Position numbers and translations under genes: made by a program | The notes under the pieces: model-generated | Seen by the model: only the letters and a program-made list of their open reading frames with translations | What the model was told of the DNA's origin: nothing | The model's database searches: none | Shown: positions 9,334-17,184 of the stretch, in pieces | How positions within the stretch are numbered: position 1 is the first letter of the stretch | Layout: each line of letters opens with the position of its first letter | NCBI RefSeq assembly: GCF_050920755.1 | Contig: NZ_CP158480.1 | Location: 310,001-374,000, forward strand | Direction of reading: 5' to 3' | From: Oligella sp050920755 | GTDB lineage: Bacteria > Pseudomonadota > Gammaproteobacteria > Burkholderiales > Burkholderiaceae_B | DNA length: 64,000 bases

Positions 9334-9909
9334 TCAAAAGGCATTTTTGAACCATTGTAAATTCTCACCCTCACCATCAAAGGTCACGGCATCAAAGCGG
9401 CAGTATGGAAGTTGCTTTAGGTCTAAGCGTCGACAAATTTGCGGTAAAAAGTAATTAGCCGCTTTCTTAATACGTTGTTGCTTTTGTTGATTAATACTGG
9501 CTGCCGCACCACCATAGTAGGATTGCTTACGCTGTCTAATCTCTATAAAAACCAGCGTCCGGTCGTCCAGCATCAAGCAGTCTATTTCACCTGCTTTACA
9601 ACGTAGATTTTTAGCGAGTAGCAGTAGACCCTGCGCTTGTAAATAACTAATTGCCAACGCCTCGTACTGTTGACCCTGTGCTTGCGTGGGCGATTTTTTA
9701 GATGGGGTACTTCGCGCTATTGGGATTTTTTGGCAGCTTTTATTGCGAGTTTTGGCCTGCGGGCAATAGCGACCATAGCCGCCATAAGGTCTTTTTAAAT
9801 GCGCTGCAGCAGCCAGTTTAAATACCAGCGCCTGCTCCTCCGGCTGATGCGCCATGCGACTTTTAATGGTGCTTTTGTGAACATTGATTTTAGTCTCAGT
9901 GTGCCTCAT
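9334..9909 (-). CDS. YraN family (UPF0102) nuclease-like protein with N-terminal extension
   Basis: UPF0102/YraN proteins have a small restriction-endonuclease-like fold related to Holliday-junction resolvases; their biological role is not settled. The conserved core begins near residue 80 (GQQYEALAISYL) and contains NLRCKAGEIDCLMLD and VFIEIRQR, the D and E-x-R positions of the putative active site. Core length is about 110 residues as usual. The first 75 residues are basic and Gln/Lys-rich and do not belong to the core domain. They may be a real extension or reflect a start further in. The gene is divergent from rsmI with 62 bp between. Confidence 0.85.
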   Translation of the reverse strand: MRHTETKINVHKSTIKSRMAHQPEEQALVFKLAAAAHLKRPYGGYGRYCPQAKTRNKSCQKIPIARSTPSKKSPTQAQGQQYEALAISYLQAQGLLLLAKNLRCKAGEIDCLMLDDRTLVFIEIRQRKQSYYGGAAASINQQKQQRIKKAANYFLPQICRRLDLKQLPYCRFDAVTFDGEGENLQWFKNAF

Positions 9910-9971
9910 AAAAAGCCCCTTAATAAGTACGAAAGGTTAAAATCTTAATCTTAGACAGGGGAAAGCTGAAA

Positions 9972-10934
9972 ATGACTAAAGCAGGACAAAATTATCCACC
10001 GATGACCGCTGAATCGGAGGCGCTGGCACTGATTAATTCATCCATTCAGGAGCGCTTGCAGTCCCAGCATTGGCCGACTGCGACACTGTATGTGGTGGCG
10101 ACGCCAATCGGTAATTTAAGCGATATTTCGCAACGTGCACTTTATACTTTGCAATTGGCAGATGCCGTTGCCTGTGAGGATACGCGTGCGACCCAAGTCT
10201 TATTAAATGCTTATTCCATTCATAAGCCCTTAATTGCGGCTCATCAGCATAATGAAGCGGGTGTTGCCGATAGGTTGATTGAGCGACTGGCAGCGGGGCA
10301 ACGTATTGCCTTGGTGTCTGATGCCGGTGCCCCGGCGGTCAGCGATCCGGGTGGCAAAATCGTAGCCAAGGTGCATGCAGCCGGTTATCGGGTGAGTGCT
10401 ATTCCGGGGCCTTCAGCGGTGATTACCGCTTTGATGGCAAGCGGTTTCAGTAGTGATGAGCAGCCGGGTTTTGCTTTTGCCGGTTTTGTACCAAATAAAA
10501 AAAAGGCACGGCAGGCGTGGCTTCAATACTGGTTGTCTCAACCAATTGCGGTCATTATGTATGAGGCCCCTCATCGCCTTAAGGAGTGCTTTAAAGACTT
10601 AGTTGAATTGGCGGCAGAGGAGCCGACTCGTCGAATTATGGTGGGCCGCGAGTTAACCAAGCGCTTTGAAGAAATTGCCGTGCTGCCCATTATTGAGCTT
10701 TTAGATTGGCTAAGCGAGGATCGGCAAAGAGAAAAGGGCGAATTTGTGTTGGTACTGGAAGCGGCTAATCAGGCAAAAGCTGAGCAGGATTATGAGCCAT
10801 TATTAAAGGAGCTGTTAGCGCATGGCGTATCTGTGCGTGATAGCGCAAAAATCCTGCATAAGGTCATGGGCGTTTCAAGAGACGAGGCCTATCATACAGC
10901 CCTAGCCCTCAAAGACAGCCATCAAGAAAAATAA
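9972..10934 (+). CDS. rsmI: 16S rRNA (cytidine-1402-2'-O)-methyltransferase
   Basis: SAM-dependent methyltransferase that 2'-O-methylates C1402 in the 16S decoding centre. The 320-residue protein has the tetrapyrrole-methylase fold: LYVVATPIGNL at the start, CEDTR, and SDAGAPAVSDPG, all family signatures. Residues 1-35 before the core are an extension typical of betaproteobacterial copies. It is divergent from yraN and followed at once by a hairpin that also serves rlpA. Confidence 0.95.
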   Translation: MTKAGQNYPPMTAESEALALINSSIQERLQSQHWPTATLYVVATPIGNLSDISQRALYTLQLADAVACEDTRATQVLLNAYSIHKPLIAAHQHNEAGVADRLIERLAAGQRIALVSDAGAPAVSDPGGKIVAKVHAAGYRVSAIPGPSAVITALMASGFSSDEQPGFAFAGFVPNKKKARQAWLQYWLSQPIAVIMYEAPHRLKECFKDLVELAAEEPTRRIMVGRELTKRFEEIAVLPIIELLDWLSEDRQREKGEFVLVLEAANQAKAEQDYEPLLKELLAHGVSVRDSAKILHKVMGVSRDEAYHTALALKDSHQEK

Positions 10935-10958
10935 GCACCTGTAAAAAACACAGGTGCT
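10934..10958 (-). terminator. Intrinsic terminator of rlpA, also below rsmI
   Basis: Perfect 9-bp stem AGCACCTGT / ACAGGTGCT with a 7-base loop. Read on the minus strand it is followed by a T-rich tail (TTATTTTTCTT) inside the 3' end of rsmI, so it best serves rlpA. On the plus strand no T run follows. Confidence 0.75.
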
Positions 10959-11019
10959 GATGAATGAAAGGCGCTTTGTGGGACTCCAAGGACTCTATAT
11001 AGTTGCTATAGCCTTGGTC

Positions 11020-11742
11020 TTAAAGAGTCGGCTTACCCTTAGGTAAAAGCTCGATTTTCACCTTGGCTTTACCCTTTTGAACGATACCCAGGGCTTTGGC
11101 GGCAGCATAGGACACATCAATCACACGGTTGTCGTGGAAAGGGCCGCGGTCATTAATACGTACCACCACGCTTTTGCCCGTGACCTCATGGGTCACACGA
11201 ACCACGCTATTAAGTGGTAGCTCCTTGTGAGCAGCGGTTAAGCTGTTTTGATTATAAAGCTCACCATTTGCCGTTTTACGACCGTGGAAACCCGGGCCGT
11301 ACCATGAAGCCTCACCTACCTCGGTAAATTCGGAGATAGAAGCAAAAGGCGTATAGCGCACACCCTTAACTACATAGGATTTACCACGCTTAGCACGTGT
11401 GTGCTCAGGCGTCAAACCCTTATGACTCTTGGCGCGTAGGGTAGGCTCTGTTGCTAAATCGGCCGTTGGCTTGTCATCAGCCAGTGGGGTGACGACTTCC
11501 TTAAGATCCTCAGCACTGTAGCCGGGAGCATTTTCCAAGGTGCCGTTAAAAAGGCGCTCGTATTCACTTTCCGGGAAAATACCATGTACGGTAATGCGGA
11601 AAGACTCTGTGCTTGCGTTGCTCGAACCATCGACAATATCACTGATCGAGGTGTTTTGCTGAAGGGCGGCGGATGCAGTATTAGTTGCGACGATTAAACC
11701 GCCGGCACTAAGTGCCGTTAACAATGACTTTTTAATACTCAT
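11020..11742 (-). CDS. rlpA: RlpA-family septal ring lytic transglycosylase
   Basis: Peptidoglycan lytic transglycosylase acting on stem-peptide-free (denuded) glycan strands at the septum. The 240-residue protein has a Sec signal peptide (cleavage near ASA, residue 25) but no lipobox. A linker of about 110 residues follows, then the double-psi beta-barrel RlpA domain from GEASWYG to the C-terminus, with KTANGE and RINDRGPF (catalytic Asp region). No SPOR domain is present, unlike E. coli RlpA, so septal targeting through denuded glycan is uncertain. It sits 4 bp downstream of rapZ but belongs to a different function. Confidence 0.9.
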   Translation of the reverse strand: MSIKKSLLTALSAGGLIVATNTASAALQQNTSISDIVDGSSNASTESFRITVHGIFPESEYERLFNGTLENAPGYSAEDLKEVVTPLADDKPTADLATEPTLRAKSHKGLTPEHTRAKRGKSYVVKGVRYTPFASISEFTEVGEASWYGPGFHGRKTANGELYNQNSLTAAHKELPLNSVVRVTHEVTGKSVVVRINDRGPFHDNRVIDVSYAAAKALGIVQKGKAKVKIELLPKGKPTL

Positions 11743-11746
11743 ATGT

Positions 11747-12628
11747 TTACTGGTTGGGCGTCTGGGCTCTGTGCCTGACGCGTAGCGGCTTATGGTCGGA
11801 GAATATCTTAGCCAGTTGCTCGACTACATAAACTGAGCGGTGCTGACCGCCGGTACATCCGATGGCTACAGTGAGATAACTGCGTGTGTCTTGTTGATAA
11901 TGAGGTAGCCACTTCTTAATGTAATCGGCGATATCGCTAATTAGCTCGTGCACAATATCAAACTGTGCCAACCATAAAGCTACGGGCTCATCACGACCGG
12001 TCAAGGGACGCAGTTCACGGTCGTAATAAGGGTTAGGTAGACATCTTACATCAAAAACTAAATCAGCACTAGCAGGAACCCCAATTTTGAAAGCGAATGA
12101 CTCAAAGGTTAACAGGATATTTTTCGTGTCAATGCCGACTAAATCCTTTATCCATGCACGTAGTTGCGCAGGCTTTAAATTTGAAGTGTCGATGTTGTGT
12201 TCTTGCAACTTGAGCGGTGTCAAATACTTTCTTTCGTATTGCACACACTCCACCAAAGAGGGTGTTTGATTCTCTGAAAAACTGAGTCTTTCAGTTAAAG
12301 GATGACGACGACGCGATTCGGAGTAGCGCTGTAGAATCGTCTGATCATTTGCCTCTAAGAAAATAGTCAGTATCGGCGTACCCTGGCTGCGCAAAGCGGT
12401 AATAATATTCGGTAGGTTGCCGATATCACCCGGTGTTCTGATATCAATAGCGACGGCGACCTTTTTAATCTCCGCTTCACGGGTGGTCGCCACAAAATCA
12501 TGCAGTAATTGTATGGGTAGATTATCAACACAGTAGTAGCCCAGATCCTCCAACTGATTTAGGGCTACACTTTTGCCCGAACCTGAGATACCGGTGATTA
12601 CTACTAAGGGATAAATCTCTTCATTCAT
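11747..12628 (-). CDS. rapZ: RNase adapter protein RapZ
   Basis: P-loop protein that senses glucosamine-6-phosphate and directs RNase E to the GlmZ small RNA in enterobacteria, thereby controlling glmS. The 293-residue protein has the Walker A motif GISGSGKS (residues 13-20) and the C-terminal block IGCTGGQHRSVYV that binds the sugar phosphate. It overlaps hprK by 8 bases, so translation is coupled. The hpf-ptsN-hprK-rapZ order is the usual betaproteobacterial one. Whether a GlmZ-like RNA exists here is not shown by this window. Confidence 0.96.
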   Translation of the reverse strand: MNEEIYPLVVITGISGSGKSVALNQLEDLGYYCVDNLPIQLLHDFVATTREAEIKKVAVAIDIRTPGDIGNLPNIITALRSQGTPILTIFLEANDQTILQRYSESRRRHPLTERLSFSENQTPSLVECVQYERKYLTPLKLQEHNIDTSNLKPAQLRAWIKDLVGIDTKNILLTFESFAFKIGVPASADLVFDVRCLPNPYYDRELRPLTGRDEPVALWLAQFDIVHELISDIADYIKKWLPHYQQDTRSYLTVAIGCTGGQHRSVYVVEQLAKIFSDHKPLRVRHRAQTPNQ

Positions 12629-13550
12629 TATTTGAGCTTTCCTGTATAGCTAAGGATTGGCGCTTCATAAACTCGGCCAAGGTATCAATGCCACGCAATT
12701 TCAAAATGGTATTACGCACGGCGGCTTCGACTAAGACCGCCAAGTTGCGTCCGGCCAGTACAGCCAGTTTAACACGGAGTGTAGGTACGCCTAACACGTC
12801 TTCGCTTTGATCTTGGAAGGGTAAGCGCTCGAAATCCTCGCCGTGTGTCCTCACCAGATGCACAATCAATTTTAAATTCATCTTGCGACGGACTGAGGTT
12901 TCACCGAAAATGGTTTTAATGTCTAAAAGACCGATGCCGCGCACCTCTAAGAGGTTTTGCAGTAGTGGATTGCAGCGACCCTCAATCACGTGTGGTGAGG
13001 GGCGTGTGAATTCGACCACATCATCCGCTACTAAGCCATGTCCTCGGGAAATCAACTCCAGCGCCAGTTCACTTTTACCCAGACCGGATTCGCCGGTAAT
13101 TAATACGCCCAGACCCAGTACATCCATAAAAACACCATGGACTAAAGTTTTTGGCGCAAAATAACGGCTTAGATAAATACGTATGACTTCGATTAAATAG
13201 GCTGCATCAACGGGACTACTTAAAAGAGGCACGCCTTTTTTGCGGCAAAAATTCTGTAAGGAGGTGGGTACCTCCAGTCCCTCCGCAATAATAATACAGG
13301 GAACATCATGTGTTTTAAGCTCTTTAAGTAAGCGATTTTGGGTAGGCTTAGGTAGGCGATTATAAAAGGTCACCTCCTCGATCCCGAACACCTGAACGCG
13401 ATCGGGGTGAACCATATTTAAATGGCCTACTAAATCAGCAGAAGAGAGGGCTTCATCGGTGATTGCCTTATCGCCAAGCTCCTCGTTGGCTATCCAAGAT
13501 AATTTTAAGATGTCTTTGTGCTCGTTAATAAGATCCCGGATAGTAACCAT
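12621..13550 (-). CDS. hprK: HPr kinase/phosphorylase
   Basis: Bifunctional enzyme that phosphorylates and dephosphorylates a serine on HPr or its nitrogen-PTS counterpart. Of its 309 residues, the C-terminal half holds the P-loop GESGLGKS (153-160), the catalytic His138 region VHGVFMDVLG and the Asp176-Asp177 pair. The HprK signature VRGIGLLDIKTIFG is also present. In proteobacteria with an incomplete PTS it acts as part of a regulatory cascade with PtsN. It overlaps rapZ and follows ptsN by 15 bp. Confidence 0.96.
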   Translation of the reverse strand: MVTIRDLINEHKDILKLSWIANEELGDKAITDEALSSADLVGHLNMVHPDRVQVFGIEEVTFYNRLPKPTQNRLLKELKTHDVPCIIIAEGLEVPTSLQNFCRKKGVPLLSSPVDAAYLIEVIRIYLSRYFAPKTLVHGVFMDVLGLGVLITGESGLGKSELALELISRGHGLVADDVVEFTRPSPHVIEGRCNPLLQNLLEVRGIGLLDIKTIFGETSVRRKMNLKLIVHLVRTHGEDFERLPFQDQSEDVLGVPTLRVKLAVLAGRNLAVLVEAAVRNTILKLRGIDTLAEFMKRQSLAIQESSNNE

Positions 13551-13565
13551 AACGCTGTTTAGTAC

Positions 13566-14027
13566 CTATTGCTGAGTGAATAAATCATAGATGGCTTCAG
13601 CATCATCCAAGCTGAGTAGCTGCTCTCGGGTCTCTGCATTAGAGAGTGTTTTAGCAAGTGAAGCTAAAATTTCCAAATGCTCTTGGGTAGCGTTTTCAGG
13701 CACCAGCAAGATAACCAGGATGCTGACATTTTGATTGTCCGGTGCATCAAAGGGAATCGGATTGCTTAAACGCATAAAGGCGGCGGCCGGCTTGGTCAGA
13801 TTGGGAATACGCCCATGCGGCACGGCTACACCATGCCCTAAGGCAGTGGAGCCAAGCCTTTCTCGGGAGAATAGGCTATCAAAGACGGTAGAACGGGAAA
13901 TGCCCTGATTGTTTTCAAAAAGTAGAGCAGCCTGTTCAAAAGCACGCTTTTTGCTAGTGACATTTATATCCAAAAGGATGCTATTGACGCTTAAAATATT
14001 AGCAAAATGGTTCATATGTGAGTTCAT
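13566..14027 (-). CDS. ptsN: Nitrogen-PTS EIIA protein PtsN
   Basis: EIIA-Ntr phosphocarrier of 153 residues. Phosphorylation is at His71 in GVAVPHGR, and the fold is of the mannitol EIIA type. In other bacteria unphosphorylated PtsN controls K+ uptake (TrkA, KdpD), envelope stress and nitrogen genes. The full kdp operon elsewhere in this window makes the KdpD link worth noting, but it is only an inference. Starts at Met1 and Met5 are both possible: GAGGAA abuts the first ATG and is 12 bases from the second. ptsP and the NPr gene are not in the window. Confidence 0.93.
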   Translation of the reverse strand: MNSHMNHFANILSVNSILLDINVTSKKRAFEQAALLFENNQGISRSTVFDSLFSRERLGSTALGHGVAVPHGRIPNLTKPAAAFMRLSNPIPFDAPDNQNVSILVILLVPENATQEHLEILASLAKTLSNAETREQLLSLDDAEAIYDLFTQQ

Positions 14028-14147
14028 TTCCTCAATGAGAGGCCTCTATCATAACCAAAAATCAGGTTAAGAATCAAAAACCCAGCATTAAGCCGGGTAA
14101 ATACTTTAACTATGATGATATGCCAGGAGAGAGTAAAACACAAGACT

Positions 14148-14175
14148 GCCTATTAAGCATATCGTCTTAATAGGC
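14148..14175 (-). terminator. Hairpin between hpf and ptsN
   Basis: 10-bp perfect stem GCCTATTAAG / CTTAATAGGC with an 8-base loop, 36 bases below the hpf stop. Only a weak T tract follows on the minus strand, so it may act as a terminator/attenuator or as an RNA-stabilising element that raises hpf over ptsN. Confidence 0.55.
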
Positions 14176-14210
14176 GGTATAGGGTAATTCTTTAAGGCTT
14201 AGATCTGAGC

Positions 14211-14534
14211 TTAGACAGCCATACGACGGGCTGAATGCGCGCGATTATTTTGCTTGCTTTTATGCTTAAGCACCATACGGTCGGCTTTATCAGCCAAAGC
14301 GTCAATGGCGGCGTATAAATCATCGGCGATTGATTCGCAAAACAACTCCTTGCCCGGTACACGTACCGTAATATCGGCACAATGCTTAAGCGGTTCCACC
14401 GAGAGATTAACAATCGCAGCCGTCGCACCCTCAGTGTGACGTAAGACACGATCTAAGCGCTTAAGAACATACTCTCTGATGGCGGGGGTCAACTCCAAAC
14501 GATGGGCGTTGATAGATAAATTAGTAGAACTCAT
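14211..14534 (-). CDS. hpf: Ribosome hibernation promoting factor (short form)
   Basis: Small protein of 107 residues that binds the 30S channel and drives 100S dimer formation in stationary phase. The S30AE fold is clear (INAHRLELTPAIREYV, KHCADITV, DLYAAIDALADKADRM). The length matches short HPF, with a basic C-terminal tail. It leads the hpf-ptsN-hprK-rapZ group. A GAGAGG ribosome site lies just before the ATG, and a candidate promoter TTGCAT-N16-TAAAGT is upstream on the minus strand. In many relatives rpoN precedes this gene; here a gene-free 500 bp does. Confidence 0.94.
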   Translation of the reverse strand: MSSTNLSINAHRLELTPAIREYVLKRLDRVLRHTEGATAAIVNLSVEPLKHCADITVRVPGKELFCESIADDLYAAIDALADKADRMVLKHKSKQNNRAHSARRMAV

Positions 14535-15037
14535 AGGGACCTCTCTTAATGTATCGTTATGAATTTCTACTTTAGCACGCTGCCATTTATATGCAAGATG
14601 GATAATTACTAATAGACATTTTCTGGATTTACTATAGAATTAGTAGGAGTGGCTTTTGGGTCATTCAAAAAACAACACTCGCCTTAGCGGGCTAGTAGTC
14701 TACACATCAATGCTTACTATCAATTTTCTCAATGAGCGATAGACTCGGTTCTATCCGGATAGGCGAGCTACTCCCGGCAGAGCCTATAAATAATTTTGTG
14801 CAGCTACCTTAAAATCTTTCAGATCTTATTGTTAGTCAGGGTTCTGTGACCTAGGCTTTCCGGTGGCATTTACTCACTAAGTGATTTGAATTTAACTGGT
14901 TGGTTTAGGAAGTCTTGGACTGAATCACACAGTTAAAGGTGGTTATTATTCTCTTAAAATATATCTAAGTCTTCGATGTGCGTTTTTCTACGTAAAATAT
15001 CAAAGCATTTGCTCATCGTACAATTAGGGAGACCTTG
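14535..15037. other. 500-bp gene-free region between hpf and the DUF485 gene
   Basis: No open frame with family resemblance on either strand. It must hold the promoters of hpf (minus) and of the DUF485/symporter unit (plus). A hairpin GATAGA / TCTATC lies at 14738-14755. It is enclosed by a wider inverted repeat, CTCGCCT at 14678 and AGGCGAG at 14761, so a structured RNA is possible but not identified. Confidence 0.4.
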
Positions 15038-15247
15038 TTGAACTATCGACACCTATTAATTGTGGCGACGTTGTTGCCCATGACTGTGTACTATTTACTA
15101 TTGGCTTTTGCGCCGCAAACGATGGCGACGGCATCGGTACTGGCTATTCCGGCGTCTTTGTTCTGGGGAGTGGCGACGATGTTTTGGGGTGTGTTAATGG
15201 CCATTTTGTATGTTTTTGTTCATGCTCATAAGGGTGAGGGGCAGTAG
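15038..15247 (+). CDS. DUF485 small inner-membrane protein (YjcH-like)
   Basis: A 69-residue protein with two hydrophobic segments (about residues 5-27 and 35-60) that fits the DUF485 pattern, including LAFAP after helix 1. DUF485 proteins are encoded directly before acetate-type sodium:solute symporters and are thought to assist them. I choose the TTG at 15038 because AGGGAG (15026-15031) is 6 bases upstream; the TTG at 15035 is too close. It ends 4 bp before the symporter ATG, so the two are coupled. Confidence 0.7.
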   Translation: MNYRHLLIVATLLPMTVYYLLLAFAPQTMATASVLAIPASLFWGVATMFWGVLMAILYVFVHAHKGEGQ

Positions 15248-15251
15248 GGTC

Positions 15252-16616
15252 ATGGCACAAAATCATCAAAGCACCGATCAGTTCTTTTTGGTGGGGCGCT
15301 CGGTGGGCGCCACGCAAAATGCCTTGGCTTTGACCGGGGATTATTTGTCGGCAGCAGCCTTTTTAGGCTCCATTGCAATGTATTTTGCACAAGGCATGGA
15401 CTCTCTCTTTTATGCCGTGGCGACTATGATTGGTTGGGTTTTGTTATTAGTTTTGTTTTCAAATAAGTTGCGCCGAACTGAGGCTTTTACCTTTTCAGAT
15501 GTGATTAATCACGGCTTTAACAGCCGGCGCTTAAAGGTCTTGAGCGCTTCCACCAGTCTTTTAATCTCGGTTTTTTATTTATTGGTGCAGTTAATGGGGG
15601 CGGGGACTTTGTTGTCTTTGCTGTTAGGCTTGGATTACACCATCGCCTTATTGAGTATCGGTGTCTTGACGGGGGTTTTGGTGTTTTTCGGTGGCATGAA
15701 AGCCACTACGCTGGTTCAAAGCACAAAAGCATTATTACTCTTTATTTTTGCGGCAATCATCAGTTTTTTGGTATTGAAAAATTTTCATTTTTCTTTGCCG
15801 CAACTCTTTGCTCGCGTGGCTGAACTCTCTGATTTTAAAGCGCTTATGCCCAGTCCTGCGATTAGCTCCGGCATTGAGCAAATTTCTTTGATTTTGGGGT
15901 TGGTTTTAGGTTTACTGGGTTTACCGCATATTTTGATGCGTTTTTATACGGTTAAAGATGAGCAAACAGCCTTGTACTCGGCGGCGGCTGCGACTTTTTT
16001 AATTGCCTTGTTTTTCACTTTTAATCTACTGATTGGTTTTGGCGCTTTTGTTTTATTAAATGGCCAAGTCCTTGAGGGTGGTAATAACATGGCCTTATTG
16101 CACCTTGCGCAATTACTGGGCGGTTCGGTTTTTGAGTGGATTTTAGCCTTTTTGGTTTTTGTCACGGTGTTGGCGGTGATCGCCGGCTTGGTAATGGCGG
16201 CGAGTGCCGGTATTACTCAGGATTTGATTCCCACATTATTACCCCGCCAAAGCAGTAACGTATTTATTGCCAGAGTATCGGTTATTGCAGTGTTTTTAGC
16301 GGGTGTGGGCTTGGCTTATTTATTTGAAGGGGTGAATCTGGCCTTTTTATTCGGTATCGCCTTTGCCTGGGTAGCCAGTGCGCACTTTCCGGTGATGTTT
16401 TGTCGCTTTTACTTTAAAGGCTTTAATGAAAAGGGTGCCTTTTACTCACTTTTAATCGGGTCACTCGGTAGTTTGATTTTTATTATTTCAAGTAATACAG
16501 TATGGGTTAATATCCTGGGCTTTAGTGAGTTGCATCCCTATCGTAGCCCGACCTTATTTATTTTACCATTCAGTTTTCTGATTATTTGGTTATTAAGAGA
16601 TAGGAAAAAGACTTAA
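15252..16616 (+). CDS. Acetate-type sodium:solute symporter (ActP-like), lacking the first helix
   Basis: Solute:sodium symporter family permease of 454 residues, about 95 shorter than E. coli ActP. Family signatures include GDYLSAAAFLG, FGGMKATT, GLPHILMRFYTV, GGNNMALLHLAQ and VLAVIAGLVMAASA. It begins directly at the segment that normally follows membrane helix 1 (TDQFFLVGR), so helix 1 is missing. The ATG at 15252 is taken as the start. An alternative Met at 15210 adds only 14 residues and overlaps DUF485. The substrate is inferred to be acetate or another short carboxylate. See findings for the possible +1 frame fusion with the upstream gene. Confidence 0.82.
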   Translation: MAQNHQSTDQFFLVGRSVGATQNALALTGDYLSAAAFLGSIAMYFAQGMDSLFYAVATMIGWVLLLVLFSNKLRRTEAFTFSDVINHGFNSRRLKVLSASTSLLISVFYLLVQLMGAGTLLSLLLGLDYTIALLSIGVLTGVLVFFGGMKATTLVQSTKALLLFIFAAIISFLVLKNFHFSLPQLFARVAELSDFKALMPSPAISSGIEQISLILGLVLGLLGLPHILMRFYTVKDEQTALYSAAAATFLIALFFTFNLLIGFGAFVLLNGQVLEGGNNMALLHLAQLLGGSVFEWILAFLVFVTVLAVIAGLVMAASAGITQDLIPTLLPRQSSNVFIARVSVIAVFLAGVGLAYLFEGVNLAFLFGIAFAWVASAHFPVMFCRFYFKGFNEKGAFYSLLIGSLGSLIFIISSNTVWVNILGFSELHPYRSPTLFILPFSFLIIWLLRDRKKT

Positions 16617-16622
16617 TTCACC

Positions 16623-17108
16623 ATGAAAAAATCCAAAAAAGATACGATAAAAACACCGGCGACTTTATTTTTGGATCGTCAAAAAATACCCTATGAAGTT
16701 TTCGAGTGTAAGGGAGAGATTGAAGGTACGGCAGAGTTTATGGCCAAGTTTTTGGGTGTGCCGACGCATCAGGTGATTAAAAGTATTGTACTTAACGACG
16801 AAAAAAATAAGGGCTATATGGTCTTACAACACGGTGATCAGACCATTGATACCAAAACCTTAAGAAAAATATTCGGTGTTAAAAGCGTTACACCGGCTTC
16901 TTATGAGCTTGCCCATAAGTGGACCGGCTATGAGTTTGGCGGTACTTCACCTTTCGGTATTAAGGCGAATATCCCTATTTATGCGGAAAGCAGTATTTTT
17001 GAGATGGAGACTTTGTTTATTAATGGTGGCAGGCGTGGCGTCAATCTTAAAATCACCCCGGATGCCTTGCTGCAAATCGGCGTTAAACCCATTGAAACGA
17101 CAAAGTAA
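16623..17108 (+). CDS. ybaK: YbaK/EbsC-family Cys-tRNA(Pro) deacylase
   Basis: Trans-editing enzyme that hydrolyses Cys-tRNA(Pro) made by mistake by prolyl-tRNA synthetase. The 161-residue YbaK domain shows IKSIVLNDEKN, the GGTSPFGIKANIPIY block and GGRRGVNLKITPDALL, and the conserved lysine of the editing pocket is in VIKS. It starts 6 bp after the symporter stop. Co-transcription is likely, although function is unrelated. Confidence 0.88.
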   Translation: MKKSKKDTIKTPATLFLDRQKIPYEVFECKGEIEGTAEFMAKFLGVPTHQVIKSIVLNDEKNKGYMVLQHGDQTIDTKTLRKIFGVKSVTPASYELAHKWTGYEFGGTSPFGIKANIPIYAESSIFEMETLFINGGRRGVNLKITPDALLQIGVKPIETTK

Positions 17109-17184
17109 ATTGCATTTACTCTGAGTAATCCGCAGCGCAGCGCTTTTGTTAGAATGGTAGCTCCGACCTGATGAGCTGATTGAT

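Noticed and set aside
14535..14650. Sigma-54 promoter for hpf
   Set aside because: A TGGCA is present but the GC element at -12 is not; a sigma-70-like promoter fits better.
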